Assembly (NCBI RefSeq): GCF_019636075.1
Contig: NZ_JAHBYG010000035.1
Location: 1 to 47,053, forward strand
DNA: 47,053 bases
Source: Ferrovibrio sp.
Lineage (GTDB): Bacteria; Pseudomonadota; Alphaproteobacteria; Ferrovibrionales; Ferrovibrionaceae
Direction of reading: 5' to 3'
A program made the position numbers and the translations under genes. Below the pieces are notes generated by a model, which was given only the letters and a program-made list of their open reading frames with translations, ran no database searches and had not been told where the DNA came from. Of this stretch, positions 24,559 to 32,374 are shown piece after piece (position 1 is the stretch's first letter; each line of letters begins with the position of its first letter).

Positions 24559-24737
24559 ACGGAGGTGGGCTTCTAACATGCCGGGCTTGCTTTGTGAAGC
24601 GGGATTTCCGGTCAATCTGGCGGAAAAAAGCCCTAATTTCCGGGCTTTGGTCTGGGCTGCGGCAGCCTGGACATCGCTTTCGGCGGGTTTTTCGCCTAGA
24701 TTCGCCCCATAAGCCCCGCAAACCAGGAGGCTGTCCC

Positions 24738-25394
24738 ATGGACTCCGCTACCGAAAACCATCTGTTGCCTGAAAAACGCCGCTTGCTGGAAGCTCTGCTC
24801 AGCCATGCCGCTTTCGATGGCTGGACCAGCCAGGCATTGGCGCGCGCGGCGCAGGATTGCGGCTTCGAAGCCGGGCTGGTAGCGCGGGCTTTCCCCGGCG
24901 GGGTTTTCGAGGCGCTGGATTTCTGGGTGCGGGAAACCGACCAGGCGATGATCAAGGCCTTCGATGCCCGCAATGGCAATGCGCTGAAAATCCGCGAGCG
25001 GATCGCGCTGGCGGTCATGCTGCGGCTGGAAATCGCCGCCCCGCATCGCGAGGCCTTGCGCCGTGCTTTATCGCTGGCGGCCATGCCGCATCTGGCACCG
25101 CGTTTCCTGGCGCAGCTTTACCGCACCGTGGATGCGATCTGGTATGCGGCAGGCGACACCGCCACCGATTTCAACTTCTATACCAAGCGTATGCTGCTGG
25201 CCGGCGTGTACAGCGCCACATTGCTGACCTGGCTGGATGACAGCAGCGAGGATTTTGCTGCTACGCGCGGTTTCCTGGCGCGTCGCATCGAGGATGTGAT
25301 GAAAATTCAGAAGGCGCGCGGCGGGTTGGACAAGCTGCTGGCGCGATTGCCCGATCCGCGGCGCTTTATGAAACGGGTCAGACCGACAGGCTGA
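24738..25394 (+). CDS. coq9: COQ9 family ubiquinone biosynthesis protein
   Basis: A 218-residue protein of the COQ9 family, which in mitochondria binds lipid and presents ubiquinone intermediates to the hydroxylase Coq7. Features: an N-terminal TetR-like helical part ([28 protein letters not shown]), [17 protein letters not shown], and the conserved C-terminal [32 protein letters not shown]. Start at 24738 with AGGAGG seven bases upstream. It lies divergent from rpsU and converges on a hypothetical gene with which it overlaps by 17 bases. Confidence 0.93.
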   Translation: MDSATENHLLPEKRRLLEALLSHAAFDGWTSQALARAAQDCGFEAGLVARAFPGGVFEALDFWVRETDQAMIKAFDARNGNALKIRERIALAVMLRLEIAAPHREALRRALSLAAMPHLAPRFLAQLYRTVDAIWYAAGDTATDFNFYTKRMLLAGVYSATLLTWLDDSSEDFAATRGFLARRIEDVMKIQKARGGLDKLLARLPDPRRFMKRVRPTG

Positions 25395-25794
25395 TGAACT
25401 GGCCGGCCCGGTTGGGGCTGGTGGCGGTATTCACATTGCCATTGGCGCCGAAATTGACCTGCAGGCTGCTGGTCTCGCGCTCATCCTGACGCGGCTCGGA
25501 ACGCGATGCGGCGCCCGGCGCTTGAGTGCTTAGTGCCTGAGTCTGCTGCGACTGACGACCGCTTTCGGCGCCCTCGTTCTCGCGCAAGGCATCGGAACGC
25601 TGCGAGCGGATATCGAGGCGGAAGGCTTCGTCGCTGCGCTGCTGCGCGGCTTCGGTGGCCTGGCGCTGCTGCTGATCGCGGCTGCTGCCGATGGCGCGAT
25701 TGTCCGAGCCCGATGTCGGGTCGGTGGAGGAAAGGATCGGGCGCTGCAAAGAGGCGGCAGCGGAACCGGTGGTGCTATCGATGATCGTGGCCAT
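25378..25794 (-). CDS. Hypothetical protein, Gln/Ser/Arg-rich, probably disordered
   Basis: A 138-residue protein with no family I recognise. It begins MATIIDSTTGSAAASLQRP, then a charged, Gln-rich central part (QQQRQATEAAQQRSDEAFRL) predicted as disordered or coiled, and ends VNFGANGNVNTATSPNRAGQ followed by a hydrophobic FISLSV. No signal peptide, membrane helix or cysteine. Start choice is uncertain: ATG 25794 has a weak GGAAAG site; ATGs at 25833 and 25842 are possible. It is convergent with coq9, overlapping its last 17 bases. It has the composition of small alphaproteobacterial proteins of unknown role. Confidence 0.55.
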   Translation of the reverse strand: MATIIDSTTGSAAASLQRPILSSTDPTSGSDNRAIGSSRDQQQRQATEAAQQRSDEAFRLDIRSQRSDALRENEGAESGRQSQQTQALSTQAPGAASRSEPRQDERETSSLQVNFGANGNVNTATSPNRAGQFISLSV

Positions 25795-25938
25795 GGCCAA
25801 ACTTTCCGCATCGCTGGCGGGCATGATTCTCATGCCACGGCGATGATGGCCGCCGTTCTCGGCGCCCGGACAGATGGGCAATCATACCAGCCTTCGGCCG
25901 GAACGCCAATGCAGCATAAAAGGATATAAACCAGTGGC

Positions 25939-27051
25939 TTATGAAGCCGGACGCTGCCCCAGCGGATACAGCCGGGTGACATGGCCCATCTTGCGGCCCG
26001 GGCGGGCCTCGGCCTTGCCATAGAGATGCAGCTTGGTTTTCGGTTCGGCCAGCAGGCTGGGCCAGGCATCCACTTCGTCGCCGATCAGGTTTTCCATCAC
26101 CGCATCGGCCAGGCGTTCCGTCGAGCCGAGCGGCAGGCCGCAGATGGCGCGCACATGCTGTTCGAATTGCGAGGTGAGGGCGGCATCCATGGTCCAATGG
26201 CCGGAATTATGCACGCGCGGCGCCAGTTCGTTCACCAGGATACGGCGCCCTTTGGTCTGCGGCGGCAGCACGAACATTTCTACTGCCAGCACGCCTACAT
26301 AATGCAGGCCTTCGGCCAGGCGTTGGGCCATTGCATTGGCTTCATCCATCAGTGCTGCATCCAGTGCGGCCGGCGCATGGCTGCGCCACAGGATGTGATG
26401 GCGATGGATATTCTCCACCGGGCCCCATGAGGCAATCGCACCATCCAGGCCACGCGCCAGAACCACCGAGATTTCGCGCTCGAAGGGGATGAAACCCTCG
26501 GCGATCAGCAGATCGGAACCAAGCTGCTTGAATGCAGCCTCGGCCTGCTCTGCGCTGTCGATACGCACCTGGCCCTTGCCGTCATAGCCCATGCGGCGGG
26601 TTTTCAGGATCAGCGGCAGGCCCAGCTTGGCAATCGCCGCCTGCAGGTCGGCCAGGCTGGTCACCGCATGATAGGGCGCGGTGGGCGCATCATGGCGGTT
26701 GGCGAAATCCTTCTCGAACAGCCGGTCCTGCGTGATGCGCAGGGCATCCACGCCGGGGCGTACCGGAATCAGCTGCGCCAGGGCCGCCACCGGTTCCACC
26801 GGAATATTCTCGAATTCATAGGTGACAACATCCACCTCCGCGGCAAAGGCCTGCAGGGCTGCAATGTCGGTGTAATCGGCGCGGGTGCAGCGTTCGCTTA
26901 CCTGGGCGGCCGGCGGATCGTTCTCGGGGGCGTAGATATGGCAGCGATAGCCCAAAGGCGCCGCCGCCAGGGCGATCATGCGGCCCAATTGGCCACCGCC
27001 CAGAATGCCGATCCGGCTGCCGGGAGCAAGACCTTTGGGAGCAAGCGCCAT
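25939..27051 (-). CDS. purK: 5-(carboxyamino)imidazole ribonucleotide synthase
   Basis: A 370-residue ATP-grasp enzyme of purine synthesis that carboxylates AIR to N5-CAIR with bicarbonate and ATP. Signatures: RIGILGGGQLGRMIALAAAPLGY at the start, the TYEFENIPVE segment, LILKTRRMGYDGKGQ (ATP loop), and LVNELAPRVHNSGHWTMDA. The start at 27051 lies 16 bases after the purE stop, so purE-purK form the usual operon, with purE first. The N-terminal MALAPKGLAPGS is slightly longer than in enteric PurK. Confidence 0.97.
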   Translation of the reverse strand: MALAPKGLAPGSRIGILGGGQLGRMIALAAAPLGYRCHIYAPENDPPAAQVSERCTRADYTDIAALQAFAAEVDVVTYEFENIPVEPVAALAQLIPVRPGVDALRITQDRLFEKDFANRHDAPTAPYHAVTSLADLQAAIAKLGLPLILKTRRMGYDGKGQVRIDSAEQAEAAFKQLGSDLLIAEGFIPFEREISVVLARGLDGAIASWGPVENIHRHHILWRSHAPAALDAALMDEANAMAQRLAEGLHYVGVLAVEMFVLPPQTKGRRILVNELAPRVHNSGHWTMDAALTSQFEQHVRAICGLPLGSTERLADAVMENLIGDEVDAWPSLLAEPKTKLHLYGKAEARPGRKMGHVTRLYPLGQRPAS

Positions 27052-27067
27052 ATCAGGCTTTCCTATC

Positions 27068-27637
27068 TCACGCTTCCGAACGCGGCTTCAGTTTCACCGC
27101 GCGGGTCTGCTTGGTGCGCCAGGCCTGCAGGCGGGCCGATAGGGCTTCGTCTTCCAGCGCCAGGATGCTGGCGGCGAACAGGGCGGCATTCACCGCGCCG
27201 GCGCGGCCCACGGCCAGGCAACCGACCGGAATACCGGCTGGCATCTGCTGGATCGAAAGCAGGCTATCCAGCCCCTTCAGCGCCTTGCTTTCCACCGGCA
27301 CGCCCAGCACCGGCAGGTGGGTCATGGCGGCAGCCATGCCGGGCAGATGGGCGGCACCGCCGGCTCCGGCGATGATCACCTTCAGGCCGCGCGGCGCGGC
27401 CGCGTTGGCATAGGCATAAAGCCGATCGGGCGTGCGATGGGCGGAAACGATGCGATGCTCGGCCGGAATCTTCAGCGCGGCCAGAATCTCGGCGGCATGG
27501 GTCATGGTGGCCCAATCCGACTGGCTGCCCATGATGATACCCACCAATGGCGGCTTGGACATTGGCGCCTTCCGGGGCTTGGCTGCCTTGGTTTCGGCGC
27601 TTTTGCGGGATTTACTCGGCTTGCTTGGGCTCGCCAT
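27068..27637 (-). CDS. purE: N5-CAIR mutase with optional basic N-terminal extension
   Basis: Converts N5-CAIR, the PurK product, to CAIR. The catalytic core is [41 protein letters not shown], and [13 protein letters not shown], with the active-site His in AGGAAHL. Two starts are credible. The ATG at 27637 (AGGA six bases upstream) gives 189 residues with a 25-residue Lys/Ser/Ala-rich extension ([20 protein letters not shown]). The ATG at 27562 (GGAAGG five bases upstream) gives the family-standard 164 residues. Both may be used. It precedes purK by 16 bases and is divergent from the GGDEF gene; the gap holds two TTAAC half-sites. Confidence 0.95.
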   Translation of the reverse strand: MASPSKPSKSRKSAETKAAKPRKAPMSKPPLVGIIMGSQSDWATMTHAAEILAALKIPAEHRIVSAHRTPDRLYAYANAAAPRGLKVIIAGAGGAAHLPGMAAAMTHLPVLGVPVESKALKGLDSLLSIQQMPAGIPVGCLAVGRAGAVNAALFAASILALEDEALSARLQAWRTKQTRAVKLKPRSEA

Positions 27638-27836
27638 GCTGTGTCCTGACCTGACGGTGCTGTCGGAAAGCGGCGGATTATAGGGAACCGACCCGAAGTG
27701 TAAACAGCCGGCCATGATCCACATTTTGTTAACGAATACGGATAGTATAGTGGCTGTTTAACAATGGCTCAGTATATGGCTTGGCCAGTATGGAGCCCAT
27801 TACGTGCTCCGGCATGAGGCAAGGAATACGCCTGGA

Positions 27837-28619
27837 ATGAGCAGGATCGACGATCGACGGCCGATTGGCATGCCCCCCGGAGGCGTGCCGGTTGGCGGGC
27901 CTGGGCCGGTTGGCACTGCTGGCGGTGGCGGTCCTCGCGGTGTGTCGGGCGTCGGCGCAATCGCTCCGCAGCAGGCGGTCGGCACGGGTTCGCCGGCGGC
28001 CACCGCTTCGGTGATGGGCATTCCGGAAATCGAACTCACGCCCCGGGTGCGCGATGCGGTGATGGCGCTGATGCGCGAAGTGGATCACCTGCGCAACGAA
28101 CTCAACCGCACCAAGCTGCGGCTGGCAGATCTTGAACGGCTGGCAGACCGCGATACGCTCACGCCGCTCTATAACCGCCGCGCCTTCGTGCGCGAACTCA
28201 GCCGTGCGATGGCCCATGTGGAGCGTTTCAGCCGGCCATCCTGCCTGGTGTATTTCGATTTGAATGGCTTGAAGGATATCAATGATCGCCATGGCCATGG
28301 TGCCGGCGATGCGGCGCTGATCCAGGTTGGCCAGGTATTGCTGGATGAGACCCGCGATACCGATGTGGTGGCGCGCCTGGGCGGCGACGAATATGGCGTG
28401 ATCCTGTCTGAAACCGATGCATTGCAGGGGCGCGAGATGGCCGATCGCCTGGCCAGTGCTATCCAGCACCGGCCACTGCATTGGGAAGGCCAGGTGCTGC
28501 CGCTGGATGCCGCTTATGGCATTTATCCGCTCAAGCCCGGCGAGGATCCCGGCGCCGCCTTGGCGGCGGCCGACCAGATGATGTACAGCCACAAGCTCGC
28601 CCGGCGGGCCGGGCGTTAG
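27837..28619 (+). CDS. GGDEF domain diguanylate cyclase
   Basis: A 260-residue soluble protein expected to make cyclic di-GMP from two GTP. The GGDEF domain spans about residues 100-255 with DTLTPLYNRRAF, the LNGLKDINDRHGHGAGD metal/nucleotide segment and active site GGDEY (182-186). Five residues before it, RDTD (173-176) is a complete inhibitory I-site. The first 60 residues are Pro/Gly/Ala-rich and disordered; residues 66-100 form a coiled-coil that probably mediates dimerisation. There is no sensory domain. Start ATG 27837 is preferred; GTG 27804 is possible. It converges on the XRE gene downstream. Confidence 0.92.
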   Translation: MSRIDDRRPIGMPPGGVPVGGPGPVGTAGGGGPRGVSGVGAIAPQQAVGTGSPAATASVMGIPEIELTPRVRDAVMALMREVDHLRNELNRTKLRLADLERLADRDTLTPLYNRRAFVRELSRAMAHVERFSRPSCLVYFDLNGLKDINDRHGHGAGDAALIQVGQVLLDETRDTDVVARLGGDEYGVILSETDALQGREMADRLASAIQHRPLHWEGQVLPLDAAYGIYPLKPGEDPGAALAAADQMMYSHKLARRAGR

Positions 28620-28633
28620 GCTTAAAGCGCACT

Positions 28634-29086
28634 TTAAAGCGGCGCGTTGCCGGTATGCGTAGCGCCGGCGGCGGCGGCTTTCACCAGATGCACGATGCTG
28701 GCGCGGGTGGCGGGATCGCGCACCAGGCCGAAATGATGCAGCAGATCCAGCGCCTGACGCTGCGGGCGGGCGGCATCGCCCTCGATGCCGGCATCCAGCA
28801 ATTCAGACAGATCATTGGCCGTGGCCGGTTGCGGCGCGCGCTGTGCGCCATCCACGCCTTCGAAGAAATAGGCCGGCGAGACGTTGAGCAATTCGGCGAA
28901 TTGCTGCAGACGGCTGGCGCCGATGCGGTTCATGCCTTTTTCGTATTTCTGCACCTGCTGGAAGGTGAGGCCGACAAAGGCGGCGAGCTTGCCCTGGCTA
29001 TAACCGGCCAGCAGGCGCGCCGAACGCAGGCGACTGCCAACATGAACATCCATCGGGTGCGGGTGGGTGGATTTCTGTCTTTTCAC
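28634..29086 (-). CDS. XRE-family regulator B1 (second gene of cassette 1)
   Basis: A 150-residue regulator. The HTH_3 domain covers about residues 15-75 (HVGSRLRSARLLAGYSQGKL, LTFQQVQKYEKGMNRIGASRL) and ends in YFFEG, as in the abundant alphaproteobacterial XRE family. The C-terminal part ends with a helix (DPATRASIVHLVKAAAAG). The start is taken as GTG 29086: GAGG lies six bases upstream and the first 12 residues align with the ATG start of paralogue B2 (MKR, S, HPM). A GTG at 29116 overlapping the A1 stop as GTGA is the alternative. It is the last gene of the A1-B1 pair and paralogous to B2 at 30972-31466. Confidence 0.9.
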   Translation of the reverse strand: MKRQKSTHPHPMDVHVGSRLRSARLLAGYSQGKLAAFVGLTFQQVQKYEKGMNRIGASRLQQFAELLNVSPAYFFEGVDGAQRAPQPATANDLSELLDAGIEGDAARPQRQALDLLHHFGLVRDPATRASIVHLVKAAAAGATHTGNAPL

Positions 29087-29112
29087 TTTGGGCCTCGTGT
29101 CACTAGGTGAAG

Positions 29113-29868
29113 TCACTGCAACTCAAGCGGCGTACGTTGAAACACATCGAAGGGCAGGGTGACGATGAAACGGCCCTGCACGGGAACGGCCACGCGGCGG
29201 TAATCCACCTGCGTCGATTGGATATGCTGAAGCTGCGTACGGTCTTCCGCGGCCAGATTGCGCAGGTTGCGATACAGGAACAGCCCATAGGCAGGATCGT
29301 TCAGCGAGCGCAGATCGCGGCCGATCACCGAAGGCGCCACCTTCAGCGGAATATCGGCACCGCAATGCACCGGAAAAACCTGATCCTCGGTGATCATCAG
29401 GATATGCGCCTGCTTCAGATAGCCGGTCTCGGCCAGGTAATCGGCCACCTGCCGGCCGGAATTGCGCAGGCCATCGGCCACCGCCAGCAGCACGCGGAGA
29501 TCGGGTCGCTCATCGGGCTGGATGGGTTCTTCCACCAGCCGCCAGGTTGGCGCGGCGGAGGCTGTATTCCAGCGCATCTCGTCGAACAGGCCAGGCAGGC
29601 CGCGGTCGGCAAAAAGCCGGTCCAGTGCTTCCACATCCTCGAAGGTCACCCGGTTCTGGCCTTTCAGCCAGGACCGCACGGTGGTTTCGTGGCGATCCAA
29701 GGCCTGGGCCAGGCCGCCAAGGGTCAGGCCCAGGGTGTGGCAGCGATCGATCACCGCCCGTTGCAGAGGCTCTGGCACGCCGGCTGATTGGCCAATAATA
29801 ATTTGGCCTTTCAATGGCTTGTCGGCAATTTCCTGGTCCGGAATGCGGCTTTTGGCCAGCTTGCCCAT
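29113..29868 (-). CDS. HTH plus PAS-like protein A1 (first gene of cassette 1)
   Basis: A 251-residue protein. Residues 45-95 form a helix-turn-helix of Cro/CI type (LGLTLGGLAQALDRHETTVRS, then WLKGQNRVTFEDVEALD). The C-terminal half (about 130-250) looks like a PAS-type sensor fold: IGRDLRSLNDPAYGLFLYRN and YRRVAVPVQGRFIVTLPFDV. I do not recognise a named family. The same architecture recurs in A2 (31463-32170), with WLxGxNRVxFEDVxALD shared. Start ATG 29868 with AAGG nine bases upstream. Two GATATTTCC copies spaced 18 bp lie 33-60 bp upstream, a probable operator. It follows the GNAT-like gene by 74 bp and is translated into B1 by close coupling. Confidence 0.8.
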   Translation of the reverse strand: MGKLAKSRIPDQEIADKPLKGQIIIGQSAGVPEPLQRAVIDRCHTLGLTLGGLAQALDRHETTVRSWLKGQNRVTFEDVEALDRLFADRGLPGLFDEMRWNTASAAPTWRLVEEPIQPDERPDLRVLLAVADGLRNSGRQVADYLAETGYLKQAHILMITEDQVFPVHCGADIPLKVAPSVIGRDLRSLNDPAYGLFLYRNLRNLAAEDRTQLQHIQSTQVDYRRVAVPVQGRFIVTLPFDVFQRTPLELQ

Positions 29869-29900
29869 CGGGTGAAACCTTGGATCGTTTGTGTAGTCTA

Positions 29901-29928
29901 GGATATTTCCAAGTCCGATGATATTTCC
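29901..29928. promoter_or_regulatory. Tandem operator-like repeats upstream of A1
   Basis: GATATTTCC occurs at 29902-29910 and 29920-29928, exactly 18 bp apart, in the context GGATATTTCC and TGATATTTCC. The same half-palindromic core (GGATAnTTCC) with the same 18-bp period lies upstream of A2, so autoregulation by the HTH proteins is inferred. Confidence 0.5.
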
Positions 29929-29942
29929 GTTTCATGGCGATT

Positions 29943-30701
29943 TCAACCAATAATATTCTTTTCCAGAATCTTGGCCCTTGTAGAGTGAGTCGGCTGCTCG
30001 GCTACTGTGTATTGCGGCATTTCCGCATAACGCTCGAGCAGGCTCTGGCGCGGTGCATGGGCCAGGTACAACTCCTCGGGGAAGCCGGTCCCCAGGCAAT
30101 AGGACACCGCCGCCCGAGCCGCTGCGCTGAAGCCGTAACCACTGGCCGACAGAGCCAGCGGGATATGCTGAGGCCGCACGAAACCGAAAGTGTGATCTAC
30201 GCGGAACGATTTCACCAAAGTGGCCTGCGCGAATTGCACAGCCAGGCCGATCAGCTGTTTACGGCGCCATTGCGGATTGGTCCAACCGCCGCCGATATAA
30301 CCCAAGCGGCCATTCAACTGCGTGCCATGCACAGCCATGCGCGGCGCAAAGGGCAGAGCGCCTTGCTCGTTGAAAAAACTCTGGTCGTTGAGCAGTTTTG
30401 CCAGGCCGCCGCGCCAGGCTGGCATATCCAGGCAACGCGCCGCGCAGATTGCGATGGCTTCGCGTTCCGGGCTCAAAATCTGCACCCAGAAAAAATTCTT
30501 CGCCGAGATGTTCACGAAGGCGCTATCCAGCGGCGTGGCCGGGTCATGGCCTTCATTCGCCTTGGCGAAGGCACGATAGGCATCGGGATCTGGATGCAGC
30601 TTGATGCCAAGGCCGGCATCCAGCAAGGCGCGCACGATGGCGGCCAGGTGAGAGTCGATGTTGTAGGTGGGTTTCACGCCACCCTGGATCAGTTGAAGCA
30701 T
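29943..30701 (-). CDS. Orphan GNAT-like protein between the two regulator cassettes
   Basis: A 252-residue protein I cannot assign to a named family. After NISAKNFFWVQILSPEREAIA, which reads as GNAT strands beta2-beta3, a middle part contains GYIGGGWTNPQWRRKQLIGLA followed by a long helix and FGFVRPQHIPLALSASGYGF. This resembles the acetyl-CoA loop and helix plus the C-terminal Gly-Phe of GNAT acetyltransferases, but the R/Q-x-x-G-x-G/A loop is degenerate. The ATG at 30701 has a strong ribosome binding site (GGAG seven bases upstream). The frame extends further upstream without support. It is on the same strand as A1-B1 and A2-B2, separated from them by 74 and 270 bp. Confidence 0.7.
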   Translation of the reverse strand: MLQLIQGGVKPTYNIDSHLAAIVRALLDAGLGIKLHPDPDAYRAFAKANEGHDPATPLDSAFVNISAKNFFWVQILSPEREAIAICAARCLDMPAWRGGLAKLLNDQSFFNEQGALPFAPRMAVHGTQLNGRLGYIGGGWTNPQWRRKQLIGLAVQFAQATLVKSFRVDHTFGFVRPQHIPLALSASGYGFSAAARAAVSYCLGTGFPEELYLAHAPRQSLLERYAEMPQYTVAEQPTHSTRAKILEKNIIG

Positions 30702-30971
30702 GTTCGGTCTCCGTCGCAAATGCCCGTTTAGAGCGCGGGCTAAGCAACTGCGAACCGGTAATGCAAAACGGTCAAGCGATCTTCTTTGCGGAACCACCCG
30801 CTGAGGCGGAAAATATGCGGTTTGTAGATTTATAAGGGTGTGGATAACGTTTAACGCGCGATTCCACGCACGCAGTTGGATAAGCCTCCGTGCCGGCAGC
30901 ACAACTTATAAACAGGTGGCTTTTTAATGATCCAGATTGCCTAGAGTGCCGATGCGCGTGATCGGCGCCGA
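30702..30971. other. 270-bp regulatory gap upstream of the GNAT-like gene
   Basis: No gene. It is locally AT-rich (TTATAA at about 30828 and 30905). It contains partial matches to the cassette operator core (GGATAAC near 30843, GGATAAGCC near 30878 and GGAAAATATG near 30810). A perfect 16-bp palindrome TGATCGGCGCCGATCA (30959-30974) covers the B2 stop codon. The promoter of the GNAT-like gene must be here. Confidence 0.5.
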
Positions 30972-31466
30972 TCAGCCTTTGCTATTGCCCTGTTTGGGCA
31001 GGCTGGCGGCTTCTGTGGCGCTTGCTGCGGTTTTCACCAGATGCACCAGGCTGGCCCTCAGGGCCGGATCCGTGATGCGGTTGAAGTGATAGACCAGATC
31101 GACGGTTTGCCGGTTGGGCGAAGGCATTGCGGCATTGTCAGATATGCTTGGCGCACCGCCGGCATAGAGTTCGGCACTGGTCTGGTCGGCAACACCATCG
31201 ACCGGCAGGGCAGCGGGTGTTTCATTTTCCAGCCCGCCTTCGAAGAAATAGCTCGGCGGCACGTTCAGCAATTGCGCGAATTGCTGCAAGCGGCTGGCGC
31301 CGATGCGGTTCAGGCCCTTCTCGTATTTCTGAATCTGCTGAAAGGTCAGGTCCACATGCTTGCCCAGAACGCTCTGGCTGAAGCCCGACAATAACCGCGC
31401 CGCACGCAGGCGGCGGCCAACCTGGATATCCATCGGATGCGGGAAATCAGAGCGCTTACGTTTCAT
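30972..31466 (-). CDS. XRE-family regulator B2 (second gene of cassette 2)
   Basis: A 164-residue paralogue of B1. The alignment is unbroken from residue 1: MKRKRSDFPHPMDIQVGRRL, then LLSGFSQSVLGKHVDLTFQQ, QKYEKGLNRIGASRLQQFAQ and YFFEG. The linker of about 40 residues differs, and the C-terminal helix is conserved (RITDPALRASLVHLVKTAAS). The start codon overlaps the A2 stop as ATGA, so A2 and B2 are translationally coupled. A DNA-binding repressor or activator acting with A2 is the natural inference; the target is unknown. Confidence 0.9.
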   Translation of the reverse strand: MKRKRSDFPHPMDIQVGRRLRAARLLSGFSQSVLGKHVDLTFQQIQKYEKGLNRIGASRLQQFAQLLNVPPSYFFEGGLENETPAALPVDGVADQTSAELYAGGAPSISDNAAMPSPNRQTVDLVYHFNRITDPALRASLVHLVKTAASATEAASLPKQGNSKG

Positions 31467-32170
31467 GCGGCACCGGATGACAGAGGCAGGGACACGACAA
31501 AACTTTCACTCAAAGGCAGTGAAAACAGCAGGCAGGAGCCATGCGGCGAGATCAGGCGCAACAGGCGCGGCCGCCTTTCGTTGGAAACGGTCTGCGCCAG
31601 CAATTGTCGGTGCAAGGTGTTGCCAAGCCCCGGATCGGTATGGCGGCGCACGTCCTGCCCGACACTGAACTGACTGAAAGGCGGCGGACAATGGCTACCC
31701 AGATGCACGGCATAAATGCCGGCATCCAGGCGGAAATACAGGATGCTTTTTTCCAGCAAACCAAGCGCAGCCAGTTTGCTGAGCGGCGAATGGGGTGTGT
31801 TGTGATCATCGCCCAACCGCTGCAGTTTGATGCAATCCGTCTGCGTTCCGTCGGCGTCCAGCCTGTCGATGGAGGCCAGCGGTTCTTCCTCGGCGCGCCA
31901 ATGGCTGCGCGGCGGATGCGGGCGTAATTCCTCCAGCAGACCGTCATGCCCCAGATCCGCGAAATAAGAATCCAGCGCCAGCACATCTTCGAAAGCCACC
32001 CGGTTGGCGCCGCGCAGCCAGGCTCGCAATGTACTTTCATCCCGGCCAATGCCGGCAGCCACATGAGCAAGGGTGAATTTCAGGGCCTTCAATCGCGAAC
32101 TGATAGCATCGCGTAATTGCTGGGCCACGCTACTGTCTGCAAAAGAACTATCCGGAGAACGTTTTGGCAT
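31463..32170 (-). CDS. HTH plus PAS-like protein A2 (first gene of cassette 2)
   Basis: A 235-residue paralogue of A1. The HTH region (about residues 27-80) has LKFTLAHVAAGIGRDESTLRA followed by WLRGANRVAFEDVLALDSYF, nearly the same as A1. The C-terminal half is shorter and more divergent but keeps the PAS-like order (SVGQDVRRHTDPGLGNTLHR, then SLPLSESFVVSLPL). Start ATG 32170 has no good ribosome binding site; the two operator-like repeats begin three bases upstream, so bound regulator would block initiation or transcription. It overlaps B2 by four bases. Sequence divergence from A1 is large, so the duplication is old or the copies were gained separately. Confidence 0.78.
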   Translation of the reverse strand: MPKRSPDSSFADSSVAQQLRDAISSRLKALKFTLAHVAAGIGRDESTLRAWLRGANRVAFEDVLALDSYFADLGHDGLLEELRPHPPRSHWRAEEEPLASIDRLDADGTQTDCIKLQRLGDDHNTPHSPLSKLAALGLLEKSILYFRLDAGIYAVHLGSHCPPPFSQFSVGQDVRRHTDPGLGNTLHRQLLAQTVSNERRPRLLRLISPHGSCLLFSLPLSESFVVSLPLSSGAA

Positions 32171-32172
32171 AG

Positions 32173-32205
32173 TCGGGGATAATTCCTCGCTCGGGGATAG
32201 TTCCT
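32173..32205. promoter_or_regulatory. Tandem operator-like repeats upstream of A2
   Basis: TCGGGGATAATTCCT (32173-32187) and TCGGGGATAGTTCCT (32191-32205) differ at one base and are 18 bp apart. The core GGATAnTTCC is half-palindromic and matches the pair upstream of A1. A third, inverted match (AGAACTATCC, 32144-32153) lies inside the first codons of A2. Confidence 0.6.
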
Positions 32206-32374
32206 ATCGAATACTATGCGACTATAAATAGGTACGAGGAGGTTTACTGGGCCGGTGGGTTATTTCAAGTGATATTCATTCGTTTACTCGCATTTAGGAT
32301 AGGTATGCTTCTAAACCGTATCGATAAAAATGTAAAATATATATTTTTAGTATGTATATACGGTGTATTCTATG
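32206..32374. other. AT-rich gap between cassette 2 and the EF-hand gene
   Basis: No gene is seen. From about 32260 to 32375 the composition is strikingly AT-rich for this genome (runs such as TAAAATATATATTTTTAG), and it borders the regulator cassettes. It should hold the A2 promoter on the minus strand. A short plus-strand frame here has no ribosome binding site and ends in the terminator. Confidence 0.5.

Larger units (their letters stand above)
24373..24737. other. rpsU-coq9 divergent intergenic region
   Basis: 365 bp with no supportable gene. It contains tandem 15-bp repeats, a perfect 13-bp-stem hairpin, and an AGGAGG ribosome binding site for coq9 at 24725-24730. The frames through it on both strands change into unrelated low-complexity peptides. 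Confidence 0.6.

Noticed and set aside
29087..29116. Upstream GTG (29116) as start of B1
   Set aside because: It overlaps the A1 stop but has no ribosome binding site; the GTG at 29086 has GAGG and aligns with the start of B2.
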